Shown piece after piece: positions 1 to 10,279 of a stretch of DNA of 64,000 nucleotides. The position numbers were made by a program, and so were the translations under genes. Origin of the DNA: Kappaphycus alvarezii. Lineage: Eukaryota; Rhodophyta; Florideophyceae; Gigartinales; Solieriaceae. The notes beneath the pieces are model-generated. The model worked only from the letters and a program-made list of their open reading frames with translations. It ran no database searches and was not told where the DNA came from. The stretch is taken from assembly GCA_002205965.3 (NCBI GenBank), contig NADL03000459.1, forward strand, positions 1,302,001-1,366,000, in the 5' to 3' direction. The stretch's first letter is position 1; the number at the start of each line of letters is the position of its first letter.

Positions 1-606
1 GTGAGAGGGACGAATATTCATCAGAATCGTTTGAAGCATAAGGCGATAATCGATAACTAGGATGCACGGTATAAGAAAAATGGGTATAATGTTCCGTCAC
101 AAATTCTGATTTATGTTTGCATCCAGGGCAAACCGGCTTCCCACCTTGGCAGAACCAGTGCCCAGAAGGGACATCGAGCCGATAAAACGCCTCGGGCTCG
201 TATCGACAAGGAACCTTGAGTGTGGTCTATGCGTCTAATACTACCGTATATGTGTACCGTATGTTGCTGGAGGGACATTTTCATTGTAATCATTTCCTTT
301 TTCTTTTCTCCTCTTCATCCGCCAGTTCAAGCAAAGCGTTCAAAGCAACGCCAGAGTTTAGATGCTCTTTGCTCAAAATATGCACTCAAACAGGGCTACA
401 TGCTCGTGGTCACAGACTTCTACTTATCACTATAACTGCACTTCATACATTGACCTCACATATGCTAATCCGAAATGCCACAATATTACTCGCCACGGAT
501 ACCTTCTCCCTGTACAAACCAAATCGAGCACAAAAAGAAGCGAAAGAAACCGACGCCATACAGCCTTCTTTTCTCAAAACAAAAATCCTTCACTTGTTGA
601 AACGAT
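1..606. other. No recognisable gene; 3' flank of the SGNH hydrolase gene
   Basis: Only short overlapping frames occur here, and none resembles a known family. This stretch lies immediately downstream of the minus-strand SGNH gene and would carry its 3' untranslated region. I saw no clear AATAAA on the minus strand close to the stop codon. Confidence 0.5.
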
Positions 607-2691
607 TCAATTACCTTGGAGGCCGGGCCCATTTCCTTTAGCTGCTGCCGCCACTGCAGCTGCCGCCACTGCCGTCGCAGACCCGACATCTTTGGCCGCC
701 TCTGCTACATCATTAGCCTGCTCCACAGCACTTACCGTAGCCCCACTCGCCTTTTCTTTTGCTGTCGTTACCATAGACGATGCGCTATGCGCTGCTTTAG
801 CCATACCCTTTCGAAATGCTGCCACCATGTGTTCCGCAATTCTCTCCGCCCAAACTTGGTAGCCCAATTCCGACGGATGCACACGATCCAGCGTACTAAA
901 ATATTGCACAGGATTCGATCCCCATTCATGCGACGGCGGTTGTCCCACGAAGTACACGCTTCTCATCGTACGACTCAGCTGCACCTTTTGCGAATCCCAG
1001 TAATCATTCAAAAAGATCACAATCGACCTTAATGGCTCGTGAAACCGCGGTGTGTGATGAACTCCTGGAATCGCTGGCAAAAACACCTTGACATCCTCTC
1101 CTACTTGCTCCCTAATCTTGCCAATGAACTCTGCTAAATCCTCGCGAAACTTGCTCGCCGTCCTTACCGGTGACATTCTTTTCCAGTCATTCACACCCGT
1201 CACTACAACAACGGCCGACACATCTCCCAGGGTTCCCTTTTCCTTTTCCCTTGTCAACATCGGCACAATCTTCCTGTTCAACATCCTGACATCGCCTCCA
1301 GTCAGACTCATGGCATTCCACTGTACATCAACATTTAATCCCTCCGACAGACATCTAGCCACTTGGCGCGGCAAGGCCGGCCCATCACTCGGCCCATCCT
1401 CAAAACTAGACGACCCTCCTACTCCACTGACCAATGAGTCTCCAATGATCAGAATCCTTCTCTTCATACTCGCTATTTTGACTCCCGGGTTCTCAACCTT
1501 TCGGTTTAACTCCAAATATCCCAATTCGTCCCTCACTCGCTCCATCGCTTTACTGACGGCATTGCTGACAGCTTGGTCTGTGCTTTTTGTCGCAGCCACA
1601 CTACTGCCTGCATGCACATCGGAAATCGAGACACGAGTAACTTGCCCTTGCGAACTGGACAACATCTGGTTCTTGGGCCTTTCAACTCCTGACCTTGGAC
1701 CTCTTGCATCCGGAGGCGATTCATATGTCGCCTTGAGGAAAATAGCTTGACCTAGCCCGATGGTACTAGCCAGGCCAGCTATCATGCCCATATAACTCTT
1801 GCGAATAGGCTTTGACATTGCCTTTGCAGCTCGTTTCGCTCGTGCCCGTTTGCTTGAACGACAGGAGAGTGCCGAGGTTCGGTCGGTGGCGACAGTGGTA
1901 CTATCGTCGTCGTCGGTGAGACCGGTGTGGGCGGAAGGCTTGGTGGGCTCCGACTCTGCAGTGTGTGCTCTTTGTGGACCCAGATCGTGGTTGACACGGT
2001 CGAGATTGGGGAGTTCCGGATAGCTTATGCTTGTGACGGGGTTTGTGTTAGATTTGGTGGAATACTTGTGAGCGCTAAGAGGGTCCTGGGATGTTGGGAA
2101 GGCCGAATGGAGGGCGGAGAGATCGTCAAGGGAGAGACCGAGGGCAGACTCGAATTCGGAGTCGGATGACTCGGCGGATGGGGAAGATAAAAGAGGGGAG
2201 TTGAGAGGATGGTGGTGAATAAAGTTGAGAGATTCTTGAAAGTGCGGGGCGAGGGGAGAAGGCGCCGGGTTGGCGCCGTCCTCGCGGACGGGAAGCGTTG
2301 CGGACGCTATGGTTGGCGAATTGCGGGATGGCGTTGGGAGAGAGGGTTTGTAAGAGTGAAGGGGAGGGGGAAGGGTGTGTTTTTGTAAGGTTGGAATGAG
2401 AGGGGAATGACAAGTAGTTGAATAGCGGACGGGAGAAGGGGGTTGAGCGTTAAGTTGCGTGAAGGGATAAGAGCGATGTGTGAATTTGGTGTGCAGCTGG
2501 GCGTGGGACGGCCGGAAATGTATGGAGCGTGGGCCGTAGGTAAAGCGAGCATTGCTTACTCGTTTGACATGTCGATGTTGATATTGTCCCTTCGTGTACA
2601 ATCTAGAAGAAAAGTTCACTAAATAGTGATGTTGAATGTAGGGTTGTCGGCGAAAAGTATTGAATGCCAAGTGGCGCATGGACACTGGCAT
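607..2691 (-). CDS. SGNH/GDSL-type hydrolase-like protein with long N-terminal extension
   Basis: One uninterrupted 694-codon frame. I start at the first ATG (2691); the frame runs 14 codons further up only through a GTG, which is unlikely to initiate in a eukaryote. The C-terminal half has the SGNH blocks: GDSLVSGVG around residues 417-425 (nucleophile S419), a GGD Gly at about 465-467, GVND at 499-502 (oxyanion N501) and DRVHP at 602-606 (catalytic D602 and H605). This family hydrolyses esters on lipids, acylated sugars or cell-wall glycans; the substrate cannot be read from the sequence. The first ~60 residues are rich in Arg, His and Ser and nearly free of acidic residues, like an organelle transit peptide. 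Residues 75-290 are low-complexity Ser/Pro/Thr. A hydrophobic segment at about 298-319 could be a membrane anchor. The tail after residue 620 is Ala-rich and may form an amphipathic helix. No intron is needed. A TATA-like box lies about 70 bp upstream. The hydrolase assignment is firm; location is inferred. Confidence 0.85.
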   Translation of the reverse strand: MPVSMRHLAFNTFRRQPYIQHHYLVNFSSRLYTKGQYQHRHVKRVSNARFTYGPRSIHFRPSHAQLHTKFTHRSYPFTQLNAQPPSPVRYSTTCHSPLIPTLQKHTLPPPLHSYKPSLPTPSRNSPTIASATLPVREDGANPAPSPLAPHFQESLNFIHHHPLNSPLLSSPSAESSDSEFESALGLSLDDLSALHSAFPTSQDPLSAHKYSTKSNTNPVTSISYPELPNLDRVNHDLGPQRAHTAESEPTKPSAHTGLTDDDDSTTVATDRTSALSCRSSKRARAKRAAKAMSKPIRKSYMGMIAGLASTIGLGQAIFLKATYESPPDARGPRSGVERPKNQMLSSSQGQVTRVSISDVHAGSSVAATKSTDQAVSNAVSKAMERVRDELGYLELNRKVENPGVKIASMKRRILIIGDSLVSGVGGSSSFEDGPSDGPALPRQVARCLSEGLNVDVQWNAMSLTGGDVRMLNRKIVPMLTREKEKGTLGDVSAVVVVTGVNDWKRMSPVRTASKFREDLAEFIGKIREQVGEDVKVFLPAIPGVHHTPRFHEPLRSIVIFLNDYWDSQKVQLSRTMRSVYFVGQPPSHEWGSNPVQYFSTLDRVHPSELGYQVWAERIAEHMVAAFRKGMAKAAHSASSMVTTAKEKASGATVSAVEQANDVAEAAKDVGSATAVAAAAVAAAAKGNGPGLQGN

Positions 2692-2760
2692 TTTTTCCGC
2701 TTCCTTACATATTCTCTGTGCTGTTGTAACCACCCACCCATTATAATTACAGTAGTCGCC

Positions 2761-2774
2761 TTTTTATATATATT
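2761..2774 (-). promoter_or_regulatory. TATA-like box of the SGNH hydrolase gene
   Basis: The minus strand reads AATATATATAAAAA, 70-83 bp upstream of the chosen ATG at 2691. The position and sequence suit a core promoter and support the 2691 start. There is no experimental support. Confidence 0.5.
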
Positions 2775-2937
2775 GCCATTCGCCGTATTTTCGTTCGTTC
2801 CCGCTCAGCCCGGGTGCAGTATGATAGTACAAGCAATTACTCTTTTGCTTTGTCGGTTTTTTGCCTGAAAAAATCTCCAACCCTGCCTCTCTATGGCCAC
2901 CGCAAACTGAATTTTATTCGTTGCAATGTTCAATATT

Positions 2938-2964
2938 CAATTACTGTGCAGTGTACAGTAATTG
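2938..2964. repeat. Inverted repeat with 10-bp arms (CAATTACTGT)
   Basis: The arms CAATTACTGT (2938-2947) and ACAGTAATTG (2955-2964) are perfect complements separated by 7 nt. It lies about 250 bp upstream of the SGNH start codon and about 60 bp from a second palindrome built on the same ACTGTAC core. It could be a dimeric factor site or a small palindromic repeat. Confidence 0.7.
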
Positions 2965-3025
2965 AGTTAACTTATGATGTTGCACCCAGAAGAGTTTGCA
3001 ATAAACTGCAGTACTTTACTGTACT

Positions 3026-3046
3026 TTTACTGTACTGTACAGTAAA
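3026..3046. repeat. Near-perfect palindrome TTTACTGTAC-T-GTACAGTAAA
   Basis: Ten-bp arms with a single central T. The same GTAC/ACAGTA core recurs near the other two host genes and in the copia LTR-like repeat (26551-26560, 31338-31351, 20990-21001). Confidence 0.75.
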
Positions 3047-5690
3047 TCAGGGCGGAATGATTAAAAAGTATTCGTGGTATTCGTGGAACTATCAAACGTG
3101 TACAGATGTAAGTTACAGCAATATGTCAATAAAAATATTATCTTAAAATGATCATCTGGACGCTTGTTGTCTGCTGGCCAATCCTGAGATTTTTTTAATT
3201 TCAGACGTGGGACATGCTGCTTACAGCGATTTGTTGCCGAATCTTTATCAACCTAGCAACCCACAACTGATTACTAATCACTCGGCTGGAAAAAGCACAC
3301 CGGTTGCCACATTGGCAAAAATTCATACACCCGAGATAGCATTGGCCGGCACCGCTTCTTCTATTTCCTCTCCTCCAATCGCTCCTTGTTTTCGATCAAT
3401 CACATTTACCGCGACACCTCTCGCGGTCCCCGTCCTTGTCCACTGCTGCCTGTAAACCGGCAATGTACCACTGCATACAACACCAACATTTTGCCTTGAC
3501 ACCTACCCTTGTATTAAAATGCACAATACCCCTTTCTGGCCTCCAGTCCCAGTTTGTGCACACACATGGCAGCCACTAACTAGAGCCAGTGAAACTGTTA
3601 AATTGCTGTCCACGACTTGGTTTTTTCTTCGTGCCCATCACAACTATGCCACGCGAAATGAAAATATTTCTAGTCTCGAGATACAGTATCACTGCAGTTA
3701 CCTCCCTCTATAAACGGAACGATGCCATTATCGTCATTGTCAATGCTTTCCACTGCATATTGCATTGGCTTGTTTAACAAAAGTACGTGCCCCTGGAGGT
3801 CTTTAAATTGACGCTGGCTCTGCCTAGCTCCCACTCCCTTCATGCACAAGGCTGTTACCAAAGCATGCAGATACTGTGGACTCAATCTAAACCAACACTT
3901 GACTCTCTCCTTCCACTTTAGAAACTCCCCTGCGAATCTCTCCAATCTGATGAATTGTATTAAATTATGCTTGACCACTATGGCACCATTGCATTGGCCA
4001 GAGTGGTGCATATGTTCCCATATTCAAAGGATATCCCAGCAATGAACAATTTTCGAAAGCCTGTAATTTCAGCGTACCGTACAGCACAACTACTGGCCAC
4101 CTGTTCAGCCCTCCTTGAACCTAGAAATACTGCTACGAAACAGACAGGAACCTTCATTGATTCAATATCTCGTCCATTTTAATATTCCCCTACAAATATG
4201 AACAAGGATATTACCGTTTCCATCGCCCAAAGTGAGCGTGCCTGGACCGTGTATTTTTTCGATTTGACAATACAATGCCCACCTACAAGACCTCCCCGGT
4301 TCGCTGCTCTCCGAACCCTCCCGGTAAAGACATCCCCTATTATCCCCAGAACATGTCAAGTAGGACCTCCAGAAATCGTTTATATTAGATAGATAACAAA
4401 AAATAACACTACTCGCTGGGATTGTCTACGCCCGTGAAGACTTTAAACCTCACCGCCCTCATGCTCAACAACCGGAGGATGATCTAATATGTCGAAATTT
4501 GTTGCGTATAAAGCGCTGTCTTCTTCATCGAAGGAAACTATGCCCCTGATTTTCGTGTTGAGAGAAAGTGTATCCTTATGAAACCTGATGATTCCATCAT
4601 TTCCCCCACGACAGATCCTACTCGACAAATTATATGTTCGTTTCCTCATCCTATTGTTCGTAAGGGCGATGTTCATTCCCTCGAAAACTGGTTTTTGCTA
4701 GGCCCCGGCAAGTTACAAGTCGAATTTAGAAAATTCACAACTGGCAACTCATTCAAGGCCCGACAACATTCCTATTGTCCAATAAAAGCAAGCACACCGC
4801 TAGGGGGATAATATCGAAACACTCTGTTAAGCCGTCTGTCGTATAAAGGACTGTCCTCACGGAGACTGATGTCAGCTAAAACAGCACATGATATAACAGA
4901 GAAGGGATATAATCTTCAGTTCATCTGGAATCCGATACCTTTAGCTCTCTATTGCTGCTGGCCTTAATATATACATGTGTAGTAAAACCTTGAAAGCTGC
5001 ACTGACATATCGGCTTGCAAACCTTTATTCTTGTATAGAACTTCCAGAGCAGATAAATTCCATCCACAAGCGTGATGGTTCCATGCTAACTTGAGACGAG
5101 GCTGTAATAGTCAATTCACTTCACATGAATGAGGAACCCAAATAAACGCAGTACATGTCGATAACTAGAGCAACTGTTCGTCGTACAGAATACAATAAAT
5201 GCATTTCTATCTCATATGAAGAGATTCCGCGGATAGGCCTGCTTAAGTGTATCTGAGCTACCTTACCAGACTGTGAGCTTAAAGTTCCAGTAATCCTAGA
5301 GCAGATCATTACCAATTACCCAGCGTTACCCAATATTATCCTAAATTAGTCAGCCATGGTCCTACCAAATGCTGTTTACTCACTCGTTGTTACGACAGTG
5401 ACACTCGACGCATCATTTCCGTTTCAAAAGCTAGTCAGCGTCGGGGAGCAATTACGTCCGTCCCTCAGCAACACCCATTCCCGCCCCTTCACATCAGATT
5501 TTGGCAGCAATTCTATCAGCACAGGTATAACTAACAAAAGCTAATTTTAAGATCAAGCAGAATTACTGCACCTACTTGTCAAATAACTCGCACATGTCAG
5601 TGAAACTGCCAGATGAACGAAGGGATATCTTCGTTTTAGCTTAACGCGAAGTCAACCTTAACTGAAATCATGCAAGCAATTCAAACATAA
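3047..5690. other. Intergenic, decayed; no host gene recognised
   Basis: Apart from one gag-like remnant (listed separately), I found only short frames without family resemblance. Several minus-strand frames between 3.2 and 4.7 kb follow one another and may all belong to one decayed retroelement, but I could not join them by any recognised motif. Confidence 0.4.
3670..4011 (-). pseudogene. Gag-like remnant of an LTR retroelement (tentative)
   Basis: A 113-codon minus-strand frame contains LERFAGEFLKWKERVKCWFR. This resembles the start of Ty1/copia-type Gag proteins, where a 'l-FxGe-y-WK-r-m' pattern precedes the capsid-like helices. No zinc knuckle or protease was found downstream on the same strand (3.2-3.6 kb), so the element is fragmentary or the match is fortuitous. 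A profile search with copia Gag models would settle it. Confidence 0.3.
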
Positions 5691-7523
5691 GTGGAAAAAA
5701 ACTCAAGACATGTAGAATCAACAAGCCCTCACACCATTCCAGAGAAATATCATCGGCAAATAGATCTGCTCCCTTGGGTACTGTATTGCTACAACAACGA
5801 TCCAGCGTTCCTCTGGACGGGATTCGAGACTATACGGAGTGTTGTGGGTACTCAGCAAGGAGACCCGCTCAGCGGATTGCTTTTCGCTCTCGTACTCCAC
5901 CCCATCGCCCTAAAGATCAAAGAGCTATTGTCGGGATCCCCCGACGAGGACACAGGGTTAGACACAGTGCTTTTGGAGCTTTGGTATCACGACGATGGCT
6001 ACATTGTAGCCAAACACGAGGACATACTCAAGGTAATCGAGGTTCTGTCTTCTTCCGAGGCCAAACGTCGTGGTCTCCATCTGGCAGTCTCGAAATGCAA
6101 AGTATGGTGGCCCACCGCCCCCTCCGCGTCGGTTCAGTCCGCATACCCCTGTGATATGCGGCAGGAATACAGTACTGGTACTTCGGTTTTGAACGCGCCA
6201 ATCGTCTCCCAAACGTTCATGGAACAATACTTCCTGGACCATGTATACTCCCTTGAGCCTTTACTTAACGCTGTCATGGAAATCGAGGACGCGCACGCTT
6301 CATTCCAACTACTGCGCAACTGCTTTGGGGTTTGCAAAGTGGGATACCTCTTGCGAGTTGTGCCGCCCTCTTGTACGCGGAAAGGGGCCGAATACTTCGA
6401 CAGCTTAATCGAGAGGTGCTGCCGCACTTTAGCGGGTGGAATGCTAGACAACTGTATATTCAAGGAGCTGCAACTGCCCATTAAGGCACTACAGGAGAAG
6501 AAACCGACCTTGGGAATCGGCCTCTCCTCCGCGCGAGATGTCGCCGCCGCTTCGTTTCTTGCGTCCAGCGCCGCGACGCAGCAGTTATGCGAGAAGTCTT
6601 TGCCGTCCTGTGTTCAAGACCTGACGCAGTACGAGGATGCTACAGCCGCCTTTACCGCATGGAGCGCCTCTTGCCGACCCTCAGAACGAATTCCGTTTAG
6701 CAACTTCTGCTCATCCAACCCACCATCGCAGAAGAAGCTAACAGATGCAATTCATATGGCTGTGCAAGAGGCCTTGCCGCTCGGAAACATCCGCACCCGC
6801 GCCTTCCGCGCTAGCATGTCCCTCCCCGGTGCCAAAGGCTGGGTCTACTGTGCACCTTGCCCTGGATTGAGGACGCACATCAAGAGCAAAGACTTTTCCG
6901 TGTGGTTCCAGTACTTTTGCCAAACCCCCTTATTCGCCCTAGGTACCCCTTGCCCCAAAGCAGGATGCCATGAAATACTGGATATCTACGGGGACCACTT
7001 GCTACATTGTCGCTTTGGCTGCGAGCGGAATACTCGCCATAACAACCAGGTGACTTTACTGGGGAACGACCTTGCAAGAGCCGCCCGACGTCCATTCATC
7101 GAACCTCGTCTACACTACCAAAACAGGACGAGGCCAGATATCAGGGCGATGGGAGCCGCCGGTGGCACGGATTACTTCGACGTAACCTTTGTCAACCCGC
7201 TCGCTCCCTCCCACGCAAGAGCCAGGGCTTTCAACCCACTCACAAGCCTCAACGCAGCTCACGCAGAGAAGCAGCGGAAATACCAAGGGTTCCTTGCTGA
7301 GCTGCCTGGGAGAAACAGGCTGGTTCCTGTCCCCATCTCAACGCTTGGAGGATGGCATCCGGCGGCGTTCTCCGTCGTCAAGGAACTCGCGAGAACCGTT
7401 GCCACCCGCGCAATGGAACGGTTTTCGAAGGTTAGAGCCATTCTTCTACAGCGGCACTCCGCTTTGACAGTAACCTCCAATGCCGCTTGTTTGCTGGCTG
7501 GCCTCCCTTCCACCTTCTGGTAG
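5691..7523 (+). CDS. Non-LTR retroelement ORF: RT palm + zinc motif + restriction-like endonuclease, 5'-truncated
   Basis: A 610-codon open frame. It starts inside the reverse transcriptase, with no ATG and a TAA just before, so the fingers and first catalytic Asp are missing; 5' truncation is typical of LINE insertions. Motifs in order: GTQQGDPLSG (residues 53-62, RT motif B), YHDDGY (99-104, catalytic pair D101-D102), motif D around LAVSKCKVWW (131-140), then thumb and connection. A Cys/His motif follows (C421, C426, H436, C440, with RHN at 449-451). Next comes a PD-(D/E)xK-like endonuclease: RPD (481-483), DYFDVT (494-499) and EKQRKY (526-531). This order, RT then zinc motif then restriction-like nuclease, is that of R2/CRE-type and related retroelements, which nick the target and prime reverse transcription there. 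Two decayed relatives lie at 34.1-36.4 kb and 41.9-42.3 kb. The absence of stops in a truncated copy suggests a recent insertion. Confidence 0.8.
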   Translation: MEKNSRHVESTSPHTIPEKYHRQIDLLPWVLYCYNNDPAFLWTGFETIRSVVGTQQGDPLSGLLFALVLHPIALKIKELLSGSPDEDTGLDTVLLELWYHDDGYIVAKHEDILKVIEVLSSSEAKRRGLHLAVSKCKVWWPTAPSASVQSAYPCDMRQEYSTGTSVLNAPIVSQTFMEQYFLDHVYSLEPLLNAVMEIEDAHASFQLLRNCFGVCKVGYLLRVVPPSCTRKGAEYFDSLIERCCRTLAGGMLDNCIFKELQLPIKALQEKKPTLGIGLSSARDVAAASFLASSAATQQLCEKSLPSCVQDLTQYEDATAAFTAWSASCRPSERIPFSNFCSSNPPSQKKLTDAIHMAVQEALPLGNIRTRAFRASMSLPGAKGWVYCAPCPGLRTHIKSKDFSVWFQYFCQTPLFALGTPCPKAGCHEILDIYGDHLLHCRFGCERNTRHNNQVTLLGNDLARAARRPFIEPRLHYQNRTRPDIRAMGAAGGTDYFDVTFVNPLAPSHARARAFNPLTSLNAAHAEKQRKYQGFLAELPGRNRLVPVPISTLGGWHPAAFSVVKELARTVATRAMERFSKVRAILLQRHSALTVTSNAACLLAGLPSTFW

Positions 7524-7602
7524 ATTGGAGTGCCATCCACAGCTTTCGACGCATCGTACGGTTTCGCAATTGGCTTGACAATGATACGATATCTACGCTT
7601 CG

Positions 7603-7653
7603 GTACAAATTTACTGGATACCAACCCACATATCCACCATAGTAAATTAACCC
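7603..7653 (+). repeat. Short dispersed repeat, copy 1 (GTACAAATTTACTGG...TTAACCCCC)
   Basis: About 51 bp that match 26201-26252 with roughly three mismatches. It lies about 80 bp past the stop of the RT/endonuclease ORF. The ends are partly complementary (AATTTACT and AGTAAATT), so it can fold. The second copy sits inside another repeat between 9-bp duplications, which suggests the unit is or was mobile. Confidence 0.65.
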
Positions 7654-7699
7654 CCCATTTACATACAATAGATACCCGCGCAATTGGTGTTGCACAATA

Positions 7700-9950
7700 A
7701 TTAAAATTTATTCCCGGTCCCTTCGATCATTGCACGTAATGGACTCTTGAACGTGGTCCGCGCTGGATTATGAAGAAAACGTAAAGCTACATTTAAGCTC
7801 CCTGGACTGTCCAGTTAGTTCCTAACTTAAACAATCGGTCAGTGAGTGCACACTCCAGAAATATCATGAGTAAAGTATATTATTATTATCTAGATGCCGC
7901 GAGAAATTCAAGGTTTAGAGTAAAGCTGTAGGAAAAGCAGAGAGTGGCATTAGCGGCGAGTCTGAAAAAATTCAGATGACTTTAAGCGATTAGACGAGTT
8001 GATTAAGTTGAATAAAATTGTGTTTTCCCCTTATTTAATAGGTGGTCAAGGCGGAGAGACCACTTGTAGGCGGCAAATCCCGTCAGCTTCCTCTAGCACG
8101 TCTTACAACTACTAACTACATTACATAGCGGATAGTCCTAGGGACGATACTAGTGATCCCGCAGCTACAGCGATCCTAACAGGAATCACTAACGGTACGA
8201 TACGTGTTGCAGCATACTGGGTCGGATAGAAATAATAGTGAGGACCAAATACCCATCTTAAATGAATGAAAATAGGACATAAATAGAGTTTACCAAAATC
8301 GAAGAACCCAATGCTGGACATGTAGGTCACACTAGCTTGCTGTAATAATTCCATTTATTACATTACACATTGCAGTCTTTGTGAAGGCGTCAGCGGGATT
8401 TTCTGCAGTTCGAGCAAATTAAACTTCACATATTTTCCCCATAAGAATACCTTACAGAACTAAAGTCAATCATGGGACATTTTCCGAAGTTCGGGAATGC
8501 TTGGTGATAACATCAAATAGACTCTTGGAGTCCGTAAACATTGGGAGTGGCGTTTTTATTCCAAGCAGGGATTCAACGACATTCTTCATCATTTAACCAA
8601 TTTCAAAGGCATCAGAGAAAGGGTAAATTTATCCATCGATATCTTAAGATAGCAATTTACGGCTTTTACGGTTCGAATAACTTAGCTTATTACAAGATTC
8701 AGTCTCCCTATGAGAGAGAAAATTTAGCCAGGTGGAAAGCTTGATCATAATTGTTAGCGAATGAAAATTCAGATTATACGTTTAATCTTAAAGAATCCTT
8801 CAAGTACCTGTAATATTTCAAGGAGGATATATGGTTATTTTGCACGTGATCCACAACTTTGTTCAGTTATTTAATTGTTTAAACTGTAAAATTAGGTTCA
8901 ATCACTTATAAAGCCATTTTTAGGGCAAATAATATATTAAGTCTTGTATTTAGTAGCGCCTCTACTAACTAGCTTAAATATCTGAAGTCATAAAAAGTGG
9001 CCTCCAGTGGAAGAATGAGTAGTTTTGGAACAACTTCCTTGACTTGGCTCGAAACTATAATAGAGGTTTCTCACTCTTATATATGCGAACACGGTGTCAT
9101 TATCGTCACTACTTCTCTCAATTAAAACCTCTTGAGAGTCTTTTGATATAAATGCACTACTTGACCATTCCCAAAAGGAAGGAAATCATCTACATACGTT
9201 GTAATCAATCCTTTTATTCGGTAATCTAAGTACATTACGAAGAGAACAAGATCTACGTCGGTAGGATTCATACAGAGATCTTTTTAAAAGTGTAAATACG
9301 TCGTTAAACAACAATAATTTCATGAATCTGATAAATCATAAATAGTTTTCAAAAACTGAGGTATCACATCACCAGATAAACTGAACTCTTTGGTTGTCGA
9401 AAGACAACCTTCACGCATTAGTCAGAATTTAATCACACCTGCTTTGTATCTTGAGACCAAATAATGAACCCAAATGTTACGGCAATTACAAACAACGATC
9501 TAGTGAAGCGCCGTCATATTTTTTAAGTTTCATTTACGATATTGTTCTTATCTATGTTTCTGAGTCTTCGCACTACGAACCGTGCCACGCACGTCTCTCT
9601 ATTTCTGTTTATTCTATTTCTATTGAAAGATAGAACTTTGCATACTGTAAAGTGTATTAGCACCAGTCGGAATTACATCTTAGTTTAAAACTTTACTTTT
9701 TCTCTTTCAATTCTTTTGCTAATCTCTTTCTGTTTCCATTTGAGGATCCCCGGAAAATTCAATCGAGGATCACTTCAGTGAAATATTTAATTGGTATGAA
9801 CTTCTTTAAGTTGTAAAATGTTTAAGTTGACCATTTTCATTACTGTGTTGCACTGAAATTGGCACTAAATCTGTACTGCCACCGGCAGAGCTGATCTTGG
9901 TGATCCTTGTTTTATCTAATTATCTTTACAGGCCATACCACTGCCGTCCG
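7700..9950. other. AT-rich, no recognisable gene
   Basis: No frame exceeds about 80 codons, and I recognise no motifs, RNA genes or repeats with other parts of the window. Confidence 0.5.
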
Positions 9951-9954
9951 CAGG

Positions 9955-10275
9955 TACTACACTGTGCAGTAAGGGCATTAATGCCGACTGCTGCTCACCA
10001 TCAGTCTTGGTACTGTATATCCACCAGAGTGGGCCCGAGGGCGTGTATTCTGGAACAAATGGACCCCCAACTTGGACCTGATATTTTCGCAGGTGAAAGG
10101 GACCTATTGGGCCAAAGGCCAGCTTTACTCATCTCCAAACTAGATCTCCATTACTTGGCTGACATTGACTTTATTTACCTCGCCTTGTAGATAACTCTAA
10201 CCTGGCTAACTAGTATTTATACCTACCTGTCCACCAGGGCCCCAGAATAAGTAGCCATCCTGGTGCTTTCCTTGT
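9955..10275 (-). repeat. LTR-like repeat, copy 1 (solo)
   Basis: About 300 bp align with 20990-21300 at roughly 70% identity by eye. Shared blocks include GATATTTTCGCAGG, ATTGGGCCAA, CTTGGCTGA and AGTATTTATACC. The last block reads GGTATAAATACT on the minus strand, a TATA box, as expected for the U3 region of a minus-strand LTR. The other copy lies directly upstream of a minus-strand copia gag, so this one is probably a solo LTR of the same family. Exact ends and a target duplication were not found. Confidence 0.6.
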
Positions 10276-10279
10276 CTTT

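Noticed and set aside
486..2169. Plus-strand frames across the SGNH hydrolase gene
   Set aside because: They overlap a minus-strand frame with clear catalytic blocks and show no domain themselves.
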